DNA of 64,000 nt from Halorubrum sp. BV1 (lineage in GTDB: Archaea; Halobacteriota; Halobacteria; Halobacteriales; Haloferacaceae): contig NZ_JQKV01000005.1 in the NCBI RefSeq assembly GCF_000746205.1, forward strand, positions 124,001 through 188,000. The letters run 5' to 3'. The notes beneath the pieces were generated by a model. It saw only the letters and a list, made by a program, of their open reading frames with translations. It made no database searches and was not told the DNA's origin. This document shows positions 43,690 through 53,155 of the stretch, piece after piece. The number at the start of each line of letters is the position of its first letter. Within the stretch, counting starts at the first letter, position 1. A program made the position numbers and the translations under genes.

Positions 43690-46648
43690 TTTCGAGGTAG
43701 GCGATCAAGTCAAGTTCGCCGGCGGGCGTGGAGAGATCACGAAAATCGAGGAACGACCAAACGGCGGCCACCTTCTCCACGTCTACACCTCGGAGGGACA
43801 GCTCCGTAAACTCCCCAGCGGCCTCCCTCACATCGAGAAACTCGACTCGCTCGTCGATCGCCTCGCAGCAGGCCAGTCCGACGCCCCACTCCACTACGAC
43901 CTTCGAGAGCGGGCGATCCGGCTGGATCTCGCCTACAAGTACGATCGATTCCTCACGCTGACCAGCAACCGCATCGAGATCGAACCGTACCAGGTACAGG
44001 CCGCCTACGAGATCCTCAACTCCTACGACCACCGCTACCTCATCGGCGACGAGGTCGGCCTCGGGAAGACCATCGAAGCCGGCATCGTCATCGAAGAGCT
44101 CATCGCTCGCGACCGCGCCGACCGGGTGCTCATCGTCGCGCCGGCGCCGCTGACCGTCCAGTGGCAGGAGGAGATGCGCGAGAAGTTCGACCGCAACTTC
44201 GTCATCTACGACCGCGAGACGGTTCGTACACACCGAAAGTCCCACCCCAGCCAGAACGTCTGGAAGCAAGAGGACCTCATCATCACCTCCATCGACTTCG
44301 CGAAGCAGACCACCGACGACCCCGAGTCGGACCGCGTCTCCGTCCTCGATGCCCTCCAGAATCTCGACGAGGAGTGGGACGTCGCGGTCTTCGACGAGGC
44401 CCATCACCTTACGGCCAGACGGTCGAGCGATGACTCCACCGAGCGGACACAGCGATACCAAGTTGGTGAGGCCGTCGCCGACAACTCCGATGCGCTGCTG
44501 TTGCTCACCGGGACCCCGCACAAGGGGAAATCAGACCAGTTCTACTTCCTCGTGAGCCTGCTCGACCCGTATCGCTTCAGCCACGAGTCGCAGATCAGTC
44601 CTGAGGCGCTTGAGGACCTGATGATCCGCCGGCTGAAGGATGATATGTACGAGACCGACGGGACCCGAATGTTCCCCGAGAAGAACATCGAGGCACTCCC
44701 GGTCGAGATGACTCGCGAGGAGCGGAAGCTGTACGACGACGTCACCGAGTACATCCGCGAGTACTACAACCTCGCCCAGCAGGAGGAGAACCAGGCGGCG
44801 GGGTTCACGATGGTCATCTACCAGAAGCGGCTGGTCTCGAGTATCTACGCGATCCGGAAGTCCCTCGAAAACCGGATGCGGGCGATTCAGAACGACGCCG
44901 TCGCAGAAGACCTCCCTGACGGGGTTCAGGACCTCATTCCGCGGTATAGTACCGAACCCGAGACGCTCACCGACGCAGAACGCGCTCGGGTCGAGGAGGC
45001 GCTTGAGACGGTCACGATTACGCTCAATCAGTCGCAAGTCCAGCAGGAGCTGGACCGCGTGAAACAGCTCTGGCAGCAGGCTAAGAACATCGAGACGGAC
45101 TCGAAGGCCCGATTGCTCCGGCAGTTCGTCGACCGCATTCTCTCAGAGGACCCCGACGAGAAAATCCTGATCTTCACCGAATACACGGACACGCTGGAGT
45201 ATCTACGTGACGAGGTCTTCGCTGATCATGATGTCGCCCAGGTGTACGGCGACCTCGAGCAGTCCCGTCGACGGGAAGAGATGAGCAAATTCGAGGAGGA
45301 GGCCAACCTGATGCTCGCGACCGACGCCGCCCAGGAAGGGCTCAACCTCCAGTTCGCCCACATCATGGTGAACTACGACCTCCCGTGGAATCCCATCAGG
45401 ATCGACCAGCGGATGGGGCGGCTCCACCGCTACGGCCAGGAGCACACGGTCGAGATTCGGAATCTCTTCTTTGCCGATACCCGCGAGAGCGAGATCCTCA
45501 ACCTGCTCATCGAGAAGACGAACCAGATCGAGTCGGACCTCGGGATGCGCTCGGATGTCCTCGGTCGCGTCCTCGAAGACGTCGACTTGGACGAGACGAT
45601 CATGGCGGCCATCGCTGAAGGGGAGCCGACTGAACGTGTCGTCGCCGATATCGAGGCGACCATCGAGGAGAAACGCGAAGCGATTCAGACCGTCGAAAAC
45701 GAGTTTCTGATTCGCGACCGCTTCGACCTCTCCGGCGAAGACGATGAGATTCTCGACGTGATCGAACGCAGTCAACACGGCGAGGTGTCTGAGGACGATA
45801 TTGAGACGCTCGTGCGGGTGTTCTTCGACAAATTCGGCGGCTCTATCAAGGGTGTTCGACCCGGACCGGCCCGGATGGAAGGTGACGTGTTCCAGTTGGA
45901 TGTCCCTGAGGTCTTGAGTGGAAATCAGGTGGCACGACAGTACTCACGGGCCACGTTCACCAAGGATATCGCGATGGAGGCGGATGATGTCGAGTTCATC
46001 TCGCTTGACCATCCTCTCGTCGAGTCGCTCATCGAATTCTGCCTGGACGGCGACCGCATCCAGGGTGAAATTGCGATGCAGGTCGCTGCGACGGCGTCTC
46101 AAACCCCCGGAATCTTGTTCAATTACCGCCTTGGCTACGTCTCCGGTGCTGGGGATGTGGTGACCGAGAAGCTGGTTCGTCTCTTTGTTCGCCCAGATGG
46201 TAGTGTGACGACTGATGTTCCTGAGCTCTCGAAGACGACGGCTCCCAGCGATATCTCATCGTCTCATGAGGTTGATCGGCTCTCGAGTATGGCGGAGGAC
46301 CTCTACGAGGCCGCAGAGATGGAAGCATGGACGCACGTTGAGTCGTTCGCCGAGGAGGCCCGAACCGAACGAGAACGGGAGATCGAAATCAAACGCGAGC
46401 ACGCTGAGCGATACTTCGAAGAGCAAATCGAAGAATGGGAAGAGCGGTTAGAGCAGTACCAACACCGTGCTGAGCAGGGTGCAGATATGTCCGCGCCGAT
46501 TGGAAACGCGAAGCAGAAGCTCGAAAGTCTGCGACGAGAGCGTGAAGAGGAACTGTCCCGGCTTGAGGAAGAGAAACACGTCACGCCGCAGGAACCAGAC
46601 CTCGTGACGGCGGCGTTCGTTGTGTCACCGCCGTCCGGAGGGGACTAA
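43682..46648 (+). CDS. SNF2-family helicase (DrmD-like) of restriction operon
   Basis: 988 aa. SNF2/SF2 motifs: Q/I GDEVGLGKTIEAGIVIEELI, Ia LIVAPAPLTVQWQEE, II VAVFDEAHHL, III LLLTGTPHKG, and the second lobe with KILIFTEYTDTLEYLRDEV, LMLATDAAQEGLNLQFAHIM and QRMGRLHRYGQ. A KOW/SH3-like start (FEVGDQVKFAGGRGEITKIE) and a long C-terminal coiled coil (~875-970) flank it. Such helicases translocate on DNA in DISARM and type ISP/IIG-like systems and couple recognition to cleavage. Overlaps the methyltransferase gene by 8 bp and touches the TBP gene with no gap. drmA, drmB and drmC are absent. Confidence 0.87.
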   Translation: MTDFEVGDQVKFAGGRGEITKIEERPNGGHLLHVYTSEGQLRKLPSGLPHIEKLDSLVDRLAAGQSDAPLHYDLRERAIRLDLAYKYDRFLTLTSNRIEIEPYQVQAAYEILNSYDHRYLIGDEVGLGKTIEAGIVIEELIARDRADRVLIVAPAPLTVQWQEEMREKFDRNFVIYDRETVRTHRKSHPSQNVWKQEDLIITSIDFAKQTTDDPESDRVSVLDALQNLDEEWDVAVFDEAHHLTARRSSDDSTERTQRYQVGEAVADNSDALLLLTGTPHKGKSDQFYFLVSLLDPYRFSHESQISPEALEDLMIRRLKDDMYETDGTRMFPEKNIEALPVEMTREERKLYDDVTEYIREYYNLAQQEENQAAGFTMVIYQKRLVSSIYAIRKSLENRMRAIQNDAVAEDLPDGVQDLIPRYSTEPETLTDAERARVEEALETVTITLNQSQVQQELDRVKQLWQQAKNIETDSKARLLRQFVDRILSEDPDEKILIFTEYTDTLEYLRDEVFADHDVAQVYGDLEQSRRREEMSKFEEEANLMLATDAAQEGLNLQFAHIMVNYDLPWNPIRIDQRMGRLHRYGQEHTVEIRNLFFADTRESEILNLLIEKTNQIESDLGMRSDVLGRVLEDVDLDETIMAAIAEGEPTERVVADIEATIEEKREAIQTVENEFLIRDRFDLSGEDDEILDVIERSQHGEVSEDDIETLVRVFFDKFGGSIKGVRPGPARMEGDVFQLDVPEVLSGNQVARQYSRATFTKDIAMEADDVEFISLDHPLVESLIEFCLDGDRIQGEIAMQVAATASQTPGILFNYRLGYVSGAGDVVTEKLVRLFVRPDGSVTTDVPELSKTTAPSDISSSHEVDRLSSMAEDLYEAAEMEAWTHVESFAEEARTEREREIEIKREHAERYFEEQIEEWEERLEQYQHRAEQGADMSAPIGNAKQKLESLRREREEELSRLEEEKHVTPQEPDLVTAAFVVSPPSGGD

Positions 46649-47197
46649 ATGGTCGAGATCGCGAACGCCGTTGGCTCGGGCGACGTCGGTGTCGAACTGG
46701 ATATTGCGGAAGTCGAAGCTGATCTCCCGGTTCCGTACACCGAATACGATCCCGAGAACTACCACGGTCTCTACGTACGCCTCGTCGAGGACGGACCACT
46801 CATCACCCTCTACCGGAGTGGCAAGTACATCATCAGCGGCTGTTCCAGCTTCGAGGAATTACACGAGACAAACCGTGCGTTCCTGCAGACCCTCGCCGGG
46901 CTGGACATCATCAATTCATCCACCGAGACCGGGTTTACCGTCCAGAACGTCGTCTGTACGGGAGAGTTGCAGCGATCAGTGAACCTCAATGCGCTGTCGA
47001 TCGGACTGGGACTAGAAGCAGTCGAGTACGAACCCGAGCAGTTCCCTGGTCTCATCTACCGACCGCCGGATTTCCCAGCCGTGCTGTTAGTCTTCGCGAA
47101 TGGTAACGTCGTCATCACTGGCGCAGCAGATGTAGAAACTGCAGAGGAGGCATTCAATCACCTTCAGACGAAGGTGGAGGGGCTTCTCGACGACTAA
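46649..47197 (+). CDS. tbp: Diverged TATA-binding protein (TBP) fused into restriction operon
   Basis: 182 aa, the normal length of haloarchaeal TBPs. Two direct TBP repeats: repeat 1 (~1-90, IANAVGSGDVGVELDIAEVE ... LITLYRSGKYIISG) and repeat 2 (~95-180, VQNVVCTGELQRSVNLNALS ... FPGLIYRPPDFPAVLLVFAN). Repeat 2 keeps FPGLIYR and LVFxxGxVVITG. Repeat 1 has YHGLYVR and LYRSGK at the positions that hold the DNA-kinking Phe residues in ordinary TBPs. The ATG follows the helicase stop without one spare base, so the three genes form one transcript. Either the operon makes its own promoter factor, or the saddle fold is reused as a DNA-distortion sensor. Confidence 0.85.
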   Translation: MVEIANAVGSGDVGVELDIAEVEADLPVPYTEYDPENYHGLYVRLVEDGPLITLYRSGKYIISGCSSFEELHETNRAFLQTLAGLDIINSSTETGFTVQNVVCTGELQRSVNLNALSIGLGLEAVEYEPEQFPGLIYRPPDFPAVLLVFANGNVVITGAADVETAEEAFNHLQTKVEGLLDD

Positions 47198-47199
47198 TC

Positions 47200-47242
47200 T
47201 TACCAAAACCTAGCCAAGGGATACATCCGAATTGTTTGGTAA
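47200..47242. repeat. Inverted repeat, family B, copy 3
   Basis: TTACCAAA (47200-47207) and TTTGGTAA (47235-47242), imperfect beyond 8 bp, 2 bp after the TBP stop and between convergent genes. Could act here as a bidirectional terminator hairpin rather than an operator. Confidence 0.55.
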
Positions 47243-47294
47243 GATAGGACGAGTGATCTCCAGCCGACGACGTTACAAAAAGAGGTGAGACACC

Positions 47295-49712
47295 TCAATC
47301 AGCGAGAATCGACCGAGTGATCCCGGCGAGATTCGGAGCTTCTAACGATGACCCACAGACGCACTCGTACATCTCTGTGTCATCCTCTCCATCGGAGATG
47401 CGAGTGTAGAGCGCCCCACAGGAGCACTGTGGGAGTTCGGTTACCCCATCGGCGCCGGAACTCGGCATATCCGCGTCACCCTGCCGGACGAGTTTCACTC
47501 GCGAGGGATCCACGTCGACGCCCTCCGCATACGCCCGTTGTGCATCATCACGGATGGTGAACGCGATGCCCGTCCTCGGATCTGTGGCTGCCTCCTCAGC
47601 TGCGTCGGAACTTCCCTGTGCCATCGTAACGACGGCCGCCGATTCGCCACTCCAGTGGTCGAGCGCGAAGGCCACGATATCCCGCGCTCGTGCATCCAGC
47701 GCGTCGACGTCCCAGCCCGCTGCCGGAGCTGGGAGGTCATCACCAAGGATCTCCATCTGCGCGTCTTGGTAGATCTCCTCGTACTTCGTCGCATAATCGT
47801 CGTTCGACGCTGACGGATTATCCTTCGGCCCGAGGAGCGCGAGATTCCCCAACCGATTCACGTTCTCCTCGTGATTTTCAAGCTCCGCAGCGCTGGTCTC
47901 CGGCGTTCGCGGCGCGATGTGCTCGATCGTAAACTCGTCGAGGTCCATCACGCTGGGGAGCATTTTCAGCGACGTATCCGTGTTCTTCTCCTGGCGAAGG
48001 TGCTTCTCATACTCGAACAACAGGAACCGGATCGCACCCTTGTTGCAGAAGCCCGGCCACCCGCGCGTGTCGCTCCCCTGGATGATGTCCGACCGCGTCA
48101 GGTACTCGACGAAGTCGTTGTCGGGGCAGTGCCGGCCGATGTAATTGTCGAGATACGCCGTCACCTCGTCGACGGCGACAGCTGGGTTCTCGTAGGGCGG
48201 GTCAACGACCGCTTCACCGAACAGGTCCTCGACGAAGCCGTCCTCGAACTCGGAGGCGTAGAGCCGGTGCGCTGCCTCCTTGAACTCGCGGCGTGCGGTC
48301 CGTTGCGATCGTTTGGCGACCTGGTAGACGCGAAACGAATAGACCTCACAGAGCGTAGCAATCCGCGCGAACTCCGGGCTGTCAGCATCGTATCGCTCGA
48401 TGGCTGCGATGATGAGCGGCGCGATATTGGAGAAGTTGATGTTGTGGAGGGACTTGACGCGAGCCTGAACCTGGGGCGAGACGTCGGTTTGCCGGTTGAA
48501 GACGTCGAGATAATTCGCTTGGACGTAAGATTTGGAGACGCTCGAGAGCGTGTCGACGTAGTTGTTGACCCACGTCGCGACCTCTTCTGGATCTCGTTCG
48601 AGGGGAATATGCCGGGGTGATTCCTTGATACGTCGGTGGATTGGCGTCGGGCCAGATCGGTTCTTGCGGACTTTCTTGTACTCTCCCGTAAAGAGCTCCC
48701 AGTGGAACTGAACCAGTTGGTCGATATCGTCATCATCGGTGGCGTACTGGGCGACTGTTTCGACGGCGTCGTTGAATCGGCGGGCGACTGCTTCTGAGTC
48801 CAACGTGTCGAATTCGCCGGAGACGTAGATCAGGTACGATTTGACCTTGTCGGCTAGGGTGATATCCCGCCCTCGGTCGTTGACAGCCTCGAAGAGTCGA
48901 CCTGCCTCGTCCGTGCTCTCGACCTCTTGGGAGGTGAGTTTGAATTGGGAGGTGAGAACGCCCGTATACCGCTTGATGGCCGTATAGTATTCGAGGAGAT
49001 CCGCTTCCGTAGCCTGCCTCAGGTCTTCATCACCGAGGAAGAGTTCCCGCTTCTCACGGATCCACTTCTGGATGATCTCTTTCGCTCTGGCCAGCTTCTT
49101 CTCCGGGACAAGCCGCTCGTCATCGTCAAGGATCGTCTGTGGATCACCCTGGTCGATGATGAGTTCTGCATACGCTGCTTCAGTGAGTTCTCCGGGCTCA
49201 AGATGGCGGCCCTCCTTCCGGTCGCCAAGCTTGAGATAGTTCTCCGTGTAATTCGTCGCGAGATAGCCAGGAGGGCGAACGACACCTTCCGGGAGATCCT
49301 CCTTGCCGAGCCCCGCAGCATCGAATGCATCCGCGATCGCCTCAAGCTCCTCCACGATACACGCGATGAAGACGTTGGTCGTCGTGAGCCGCTGTTGCCC
49401 GTCAATTATGTCGTAAACGGTCCACTCCGACCCCATCATGTCCTGCTTGCCTCTGGCGTTGAGAACCAACGTCCCGAAGTAGTGGTAGACGTCTGAATTT
49501 CCATTCGTGTCGTTGCTGTCCGCATCAGATAGGGCAGTAGTCACGCTACGAGCGTTCGGAGAGCCGTAGCGCCGGCGATAGACGTAGTCGATATCGTTCA
49601 GGAGGTCCTCGACCTGCTGCGGTTCCCAAGCGTAGCTTCGCTGATAGAGTGGGACTTGTAATTTTGCGTCCGAGAAGACCTGTGAGACTGTTTTTTGATC
49701 CGCCTTTGGCAT
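47295..49712 (-). CDS. GmrSD-type restriction enzyme (DUF262-DUF1524)
   Basis: 805 aa. DUF262 ParB-like NTPase/nuclease half: VPLYQRSYAWEPQQVEDLLN near the start and DIIDGQQRLTTTNVFIACIV (~100-120). DUF1524 HNH half: FTIEHIAPRTPETSAAELEN followed by VNRLGNLALLGPKDNPSASN (~610-655). The last 90 residues add a zinc-ribbon-like end (CSCGALYTRIS...YECVCGSSL). GmrSD enzymes are type IV systems that cut glucosylated or otherwise modified phage DNA, complementing the methylation-dependent operon next door. Start ATG 49712. Convergent with the TBP gene. Confidence 0.85.
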   Translation of the reverse strand: MPKADQKTVSQVFSDAKLQVPLYQRSYAWEPQQVEDLLNDIDYVYRRRYGSPNARSVTTALSDADSNDTNGNSDVYHYFGTLVLNARGKQDMMGSEWTVYDIIDGQQRLTTTNVFIACIVEELEAIADAFDAAGLGKEDLPEGVVRPPGYLATNYTENYLKLGDRKEGRHLEPGELTEAAYAELIIDQGDPQTILDDDERLVPEKKLARAKEIIQKWIREKRELFLGDEDLRQATEADLLEYYTAIKRYTGVLTSQFKLTSQEVESTDEAGRLFEAVNDRGRDITLADKVKSYLIYVSGEFDTLDSEAVARRFNDAVETVAQYATDDDDIDQLVQFHWELFTGEYKKVRKNRSGPTPIHRRIKESPRHIPLERDPEEVATWVNNYVDTLSSVSKSYVQANYLDVFNRQTDVSPQVQARVKSLHNINFSNIAPLIIAAIERYDADSPEFARIATLCEVYSFRVYQVAKRSQRTARREFKEAAHRLYASEFEDGFVEDLFGEAVVDPPYENPAVAVDEVTAYLDNYIGRHCPDNDFVEYLTRSDIIQGSDTRGWPGFCNKGAIRFLLFEYEKHLRQEKNTDTSLKMLPSVMDLDEFTIEHIAPRTPETSAAELENHEENVNRLGNLALLGPKDNPSASNDDYATKYEEIYQDAQMEILGDDLPAPAAGWDVDALDARARDIVAFALDHWSGESAAVVTMAQGSSDAAEEAATDPRTGIAFTIRDDAQRAYAEGVDVDPSRVKLVRQGDADMPSSGADGVTELPQCSCGALYTRISDGEDDTEMYECVCGSSLEAPNLAGITRSILAD

Positions 49713-49785
49713 GTTAGCAGGTGTTTAAATGCCGTCGTAATAAATTCCTGTACCGACAGGGGACCAACGCCCCACCTACGAACGT

Positions 49786-50475
49786 ATGCCAGCAGGTTTC
49801 TACGCCGCACTCGCTACTTCGGCAAGCGTCTTTATCGGGATTCTGACCGCCCTCTTAGTCAGTAACCTCTCGAATCTCAAGGCCGAACGCCACTGGATCA
49901 ACCGCCGGCTCGAGGAGATCGACGCCAAGCGTCGCGGCCTCGACAGCGAACAGACCGATATCGAGGACAAGACCCACAATATTGACGAGCCTCGGTATGT
50001 CGAAAAACCTCGGTTGTCGCCGGAACGGGAGTTCTATCGCGAGTCAGAGGAGTCACAGGCGGCGAACGTTCAAGCCGACATCCAGAGCGCCAGACAGCAC
50101 AATCGAAACCATCGCCGCTGGCTTCAGCTGCGGAGTCGGCGGGAAGCACTCACCGACGAACGACAGCGACTCGTGAGCCGTTACGAAGCTCTTGACCCAG
50201 CGAATGTAACAGGAACTCTCAAAGCAAGTGTGATCGCGATTCTCCTGGCGGTCGTTGTGCCTTCGCTCGCGTACCTCCTCCGTGTGTTGGGGATAGCAAC
50301 CGAGCTCGGACCAGCAGGTGTACGCTCGATAGCTGTGTTCGCAGCGTGGGTATGTGGTCTGGGCTACGTATTCCTCCACCTCTATCGAGAAATTACGGAG
50401 ATTACAGACGAGTCACCAAAGCGGTCAGTGGATGATGACGCGACGGATGCGGCGGACGAGAATCAGCCGGTCTAA
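49786..50475 (+). CDS. Membrane protein with cytoplasmic coiled coil
   Basis: 229 aa. TM1 at residues ~4-26 (FYAALATSASVFIGILTALL), a long charged coiled coil (~28-140, LKAERHWINRRLEEIDAKRR), then two TM helices (~143-168 and ~177-197: VIAILLAVVVPSLAYLL, AVFAAWVCGLGYVFLHLY). No enzyme motif. Membrane proteins with coiled coils often act as effectors or sensors in defence islands; here it stands between GmrSD and HEPN genes. Function unknown. Confidence 0.65.
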   Translation: MPAGFYAALATSASVFIGILTALLVSNLSNLKAERHWINRRLEEIDAKRRGLDSEQTDIEDKTHNIDEPRYVEKPRLSPEREFYRESEESQAANVQADIQSARQHNRNHRRWLQLRSRREALTDERQRLVSRYEALDPANVTGTLKASVIAILLAVVVPSLAYLLRVLGIATELGPAGVRSIAVFAAWVCGLGYVFLHLYREITEITDESPKRSVDDDATDAADENQPV

Positions 50476-50514
50476 CGGTGAACTAAGTGGAAGGGTAGAG
50501 TGGTCCCTGATAGA

Positions 50515-52053
50515 ATGCCACCTGAGTGGGGCGCTGATGTGCGCCCGCTAATCAAAGATGGAGTCCAAGCCGTCATCGAACGGCACTCCGACGTGGATGT
50601 CAATCCACCAACTCGGACGTTCAATCAGCTGAGTGCTGGCGGGTTTATGCAGAACACCGAGGAAGTCTCGGTTCCAGCTCCCGGTGACCTCTTCGACGAC
50701 AGGGATCTCTTCGATAACCTCTATGCAGGTGAATTTGCAGAGGCGGCCCAGGTTATCTACGATCAGCTCCCGGATCCCCCCGATGACGATCAGTTATCCG
50801 AAGCCAACCGTGTCGAGTCTATCGAACGGGGACTGTTCGAGTTCGTCGGGGTCGTGTTGAACTACGCCGGCGAGTTTCAGTTCGACGAGGATGCCTTCGC
50901 AACCGCCTTCGAGGAGCAGTTCGAGCCCCGATTCACCGATCGAGAATACTCCCGATTTCTGCTCGTTCTGAAGAACACCTCCATCGAGCCAGACATCACG
51001 ATCGACCTCGAAACGGAGATACAAGGTAGCCCGGACTATCTGGGGCCATACACCGTTGACACACTCCGGATTCGTCCCTTGGACCGCTTGGAGGAAACCG
51101 GAATCGCAACGCATGAGGCCCCAGGGACGAGCGTCCTCGAACCGGTCGAGACGCTCGACGCAAACGGTCCGAACGCAGCGCTAGAAATTGTCCTCCGTCG
51201 CCGCCGACCCTATCGAGAGATCGCTCGCGATATCGATGACAATGAGATTAACCCGTGGAGAAACCCGGACTTTGACGTCACACCGGTCAACGTCTATCCC
51301 TGGCAGCAGCTGACCAACGTGATCGAGTATCTCGCGGCGAGCGTTCGTCGGTGTCTACGGCTTCTCTGCCCGATGGGGACTGTTGGCTACGAGAAGGGAT
51401 ACAACGTGGTGCCAGGCTGGGAAACGTACCGTGGGATTGCGGCACCGGTCACTTTCGAACTCGAATTCGAGTGTCCGGGTTCCACGACAGGAACACATAT
51501 CACTGAAGATCGTGCCTTGGATATCCCACGGCTGTGGAGAGATCATCGACGTCGAATCGCACCCGGCCATGACAAGTTTCAGAACCCGCTGGCCCGGTTC
51601 GAGCGAATGTTCAGCCGGGAGTCCCTCGAGGATCAATTAGTCGACTGCGTCGTCGGCTGCGAAACAACCGTGCTGAAAGGCGGCTCTCCTGGCGGGAACA
51701 AATACCGGCTCGGTGTTCGGACGGCAGTGCTTCTGGGTGAGCAGAATGCTCGCGATTGGTCGTCAAAACGGATAGGAGAGTTCTTCAGAACACTGTATGA
51801 CTACCGGAACAAGGTCGTACACGAGGATACAACACTTCCGGACGAACCGACTGGTGGAAACCTGATTTCAGTCGATGACAAGGAATTCGTTGCCAGTACG
51901 TTTCTTATCCACGCCCGCGAACTCTATGCAGATCTCATCCTGGAGTACCTTGATCTAGTTGTATCTCAGGATGCGTCCATCGAGGATGTCAACGAACAGA
52001 TTGACAACCAGACACTTGAGTACGGCACAGAGATTCGCGAACAGCTGTTCTAA
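50515..52053 (+). CDS. ApeA-like protein with C-terminal HEPN domain
   Basis: 512 aa from ATG 50515 (MPPEWGADVRPLIKDG). The N-terminal 320 residues are beta-rich and unassigned. Residues ~350-500 are a helical HEPN unit with the RNase motif R-N-x3-H in FFRTLYDYRNKVVHEDTTLP, typical of Apea-like HEPN proteins that cleave RNA upon phage infection. Gene context (GmrSD, coiled-coil membrane protein, AbiEi/Fic) supports abortive infection. It precedes an unknown gene by 44 bp, perhaps its partner. Confidence 0.72.
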   Translation: MPPEWGADVRPLIKDGVQAVIERHSDVDVNPPTRTFNQLSAGGFMQNTEEVSVPAPGDLFDDRDLFDNLYAGEFAEAAQVIYDQLPDPPDDDQLSEANRVESIERGLFEFVGVVLNYAGEFQFDEDAFATAFEEQFEPRFTDREYSRFLLVLKNTSIEPDITIDLETEIQGSPDYLGPYTVDTLRIRPLDRLEETGIATHEAPGTSVLEPVETLDANGPNAALEIVLRRRRPYREIARDIDDNEINPWRNPDFDVTPVNVYPWQQLTNVIEYLAASVRRCLRLLCPMGTVGYEKGYNVVPGWETYRGIAAPVTFELEFECPGSTTGTHITEDRALDIPRLWRDHRRRIAPGHDKFQNPLARFERMFSRESLEDQLVDCVVGCETTVLKGGSPGGNKYRLGVRTAVLLGEQNARDWSSKRIGEFFRTLYDYRNKVVHEDTTLPDEPTGGNLISVDDKEFVASTFLIHARELYADLILEYLDLVVSQDASIEDVNEQIDNQTLEYGTEIREQLF

Positions 52054-52097
52054 ATCCGTCCAGAACCAATTTCAACGGCGGCCATATTTCTGCCACT

Positions 52098-52910
52098 ATG
52101 ACAGAAACGCCGACAGAGAACACCCTTACAGTCAACGCCACGCACCACATGCTCGGAGATCTCGAAGAAAAGTTCACCAGGCCCGCAGCCCTCTCGCCTA
52201 ATCGGCGGATGGAGAACATCTTGGGGTACGACACGAACCTGCCGTTGCTCAAATCTGTCGTCTTTCAATACAAGCGGCCGTACACCGTCGAATCGGATTC
52301 AGACCGCCGGTTCTCGGTGAACCGTGATCAGTGGCGTACACTGACTTCCCTGTACGAGTACAATCAGGCCTTCTTCGTGTTTCCCGAAGTCGTCGACGCG
52401 ACGAACTTGGAGCATACGCTTTCCCGATCGGTCTTCATCGACGTGTTCGGGATTCGCAAAAACACGTCACTGGTGTACGTCCCGGAGAATGCGTGTTCTG
52501 CAGGACGGCCAACCGGTATCAGAGCTAAGATCAACGGCGGTAGACGGTACCCCGTTCCAGATGCGTTGGTGTATGGCTGGGAGACGCTCAAAGAATCAGT
52601 CAACGCCTGTGAGTATGGGCTGCGCTTCACATCGCAAGGGGAGCAGACGGACGCGTACAGCACGTTCAAGCAACGAGTAAACCGGCTCGTAGAAAGTGAT
52701 ATAGACTGGTTAGTGGACCGCGTTTCATCCGTAGTGGAGCGCCAGCACTCAGGTGACATACGAATTCCTAAGGAACAGCCGGATATCGACCGAGAAGCGC
52801 TCAAGAGCTACCTCTTAAGACTCGACGAGGAAGGGACCGATCTATCCACACACGGCATCGGTCGTTCACGACATACGATGCTCGAACGACCGGAAGAACG
52901 TACCGACTGA
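52098..52910 (+). CDS. Hypothetical protein next to HEPN gene
   Basis: 270 aa. An N-terminal block with HHMLGDLEEKFTRPAALSPN and LLKSVVFQYKRPYTVESD has a weak PD-(D/E)XK look (E...x-Q-Y-K), and a middle part SVFIDVFGIRKNTSLVYVPE is beta-rich. I do not recognise the family. It begins 44 bp behind the HEPN gene on the same strand, consistent with a two-gene defence unit in which this protein senses or provides a second nuclease. Confidence 0.55.
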   Translation: MTETPTENTLTVNATHHMLGDLEEKFTRPAALSPNRRMENILGYDTNLPLLKSVVFQYKRPYTVESDSDRRFSVNRDQWRTLTSLYEYNQAFFVFPEVVDATNLEHTLSRSVFIDVFGIRKNTSLVYVPENACSAGRPTGIRAKINGGRRYPVPDALVYGWETLKESVNACEYGLRFTSQGEQTDAYSTFKQRVNRLVESDIDWLVDRVSSVVERQHSGDIRIPKEQPDIDREALKSYLLRLDEEGTDLSTHGIGRSRHTMLERPEERTD

Positions 52911-53155
52911 ATGGTCCTCAACGCGGTGAGCGCTACGGTTTGACGCGAGCTAGATGCGCTAGTCGTCGCCGGAGATGGGACTCCACTCACGAAGAGATGA
53001 AACAAGTCATCGACATCGAGCAATACTGACGGACTCTGGTTCAAGATCCCTGAAACGAGACGGGGTCTTTCGCGAGAGCCTTCTATCCAGCCAAATTCCG
53101 GATAAACAACGTTCAAGACCCGCTCGTATTCATATTCTATGTCTAAAATGCAGGG

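Noticed and set aside
43610..44521. Minus-strand frame of 303 codons
   Set aside because: Lies opposite the methyltransferase end and helicase start, both clearly coding on the plus strand.
47871..48620. Plus-strand frame of 249 codons
   Set aside because: Antisense shadow of the GmrSD-type gene.
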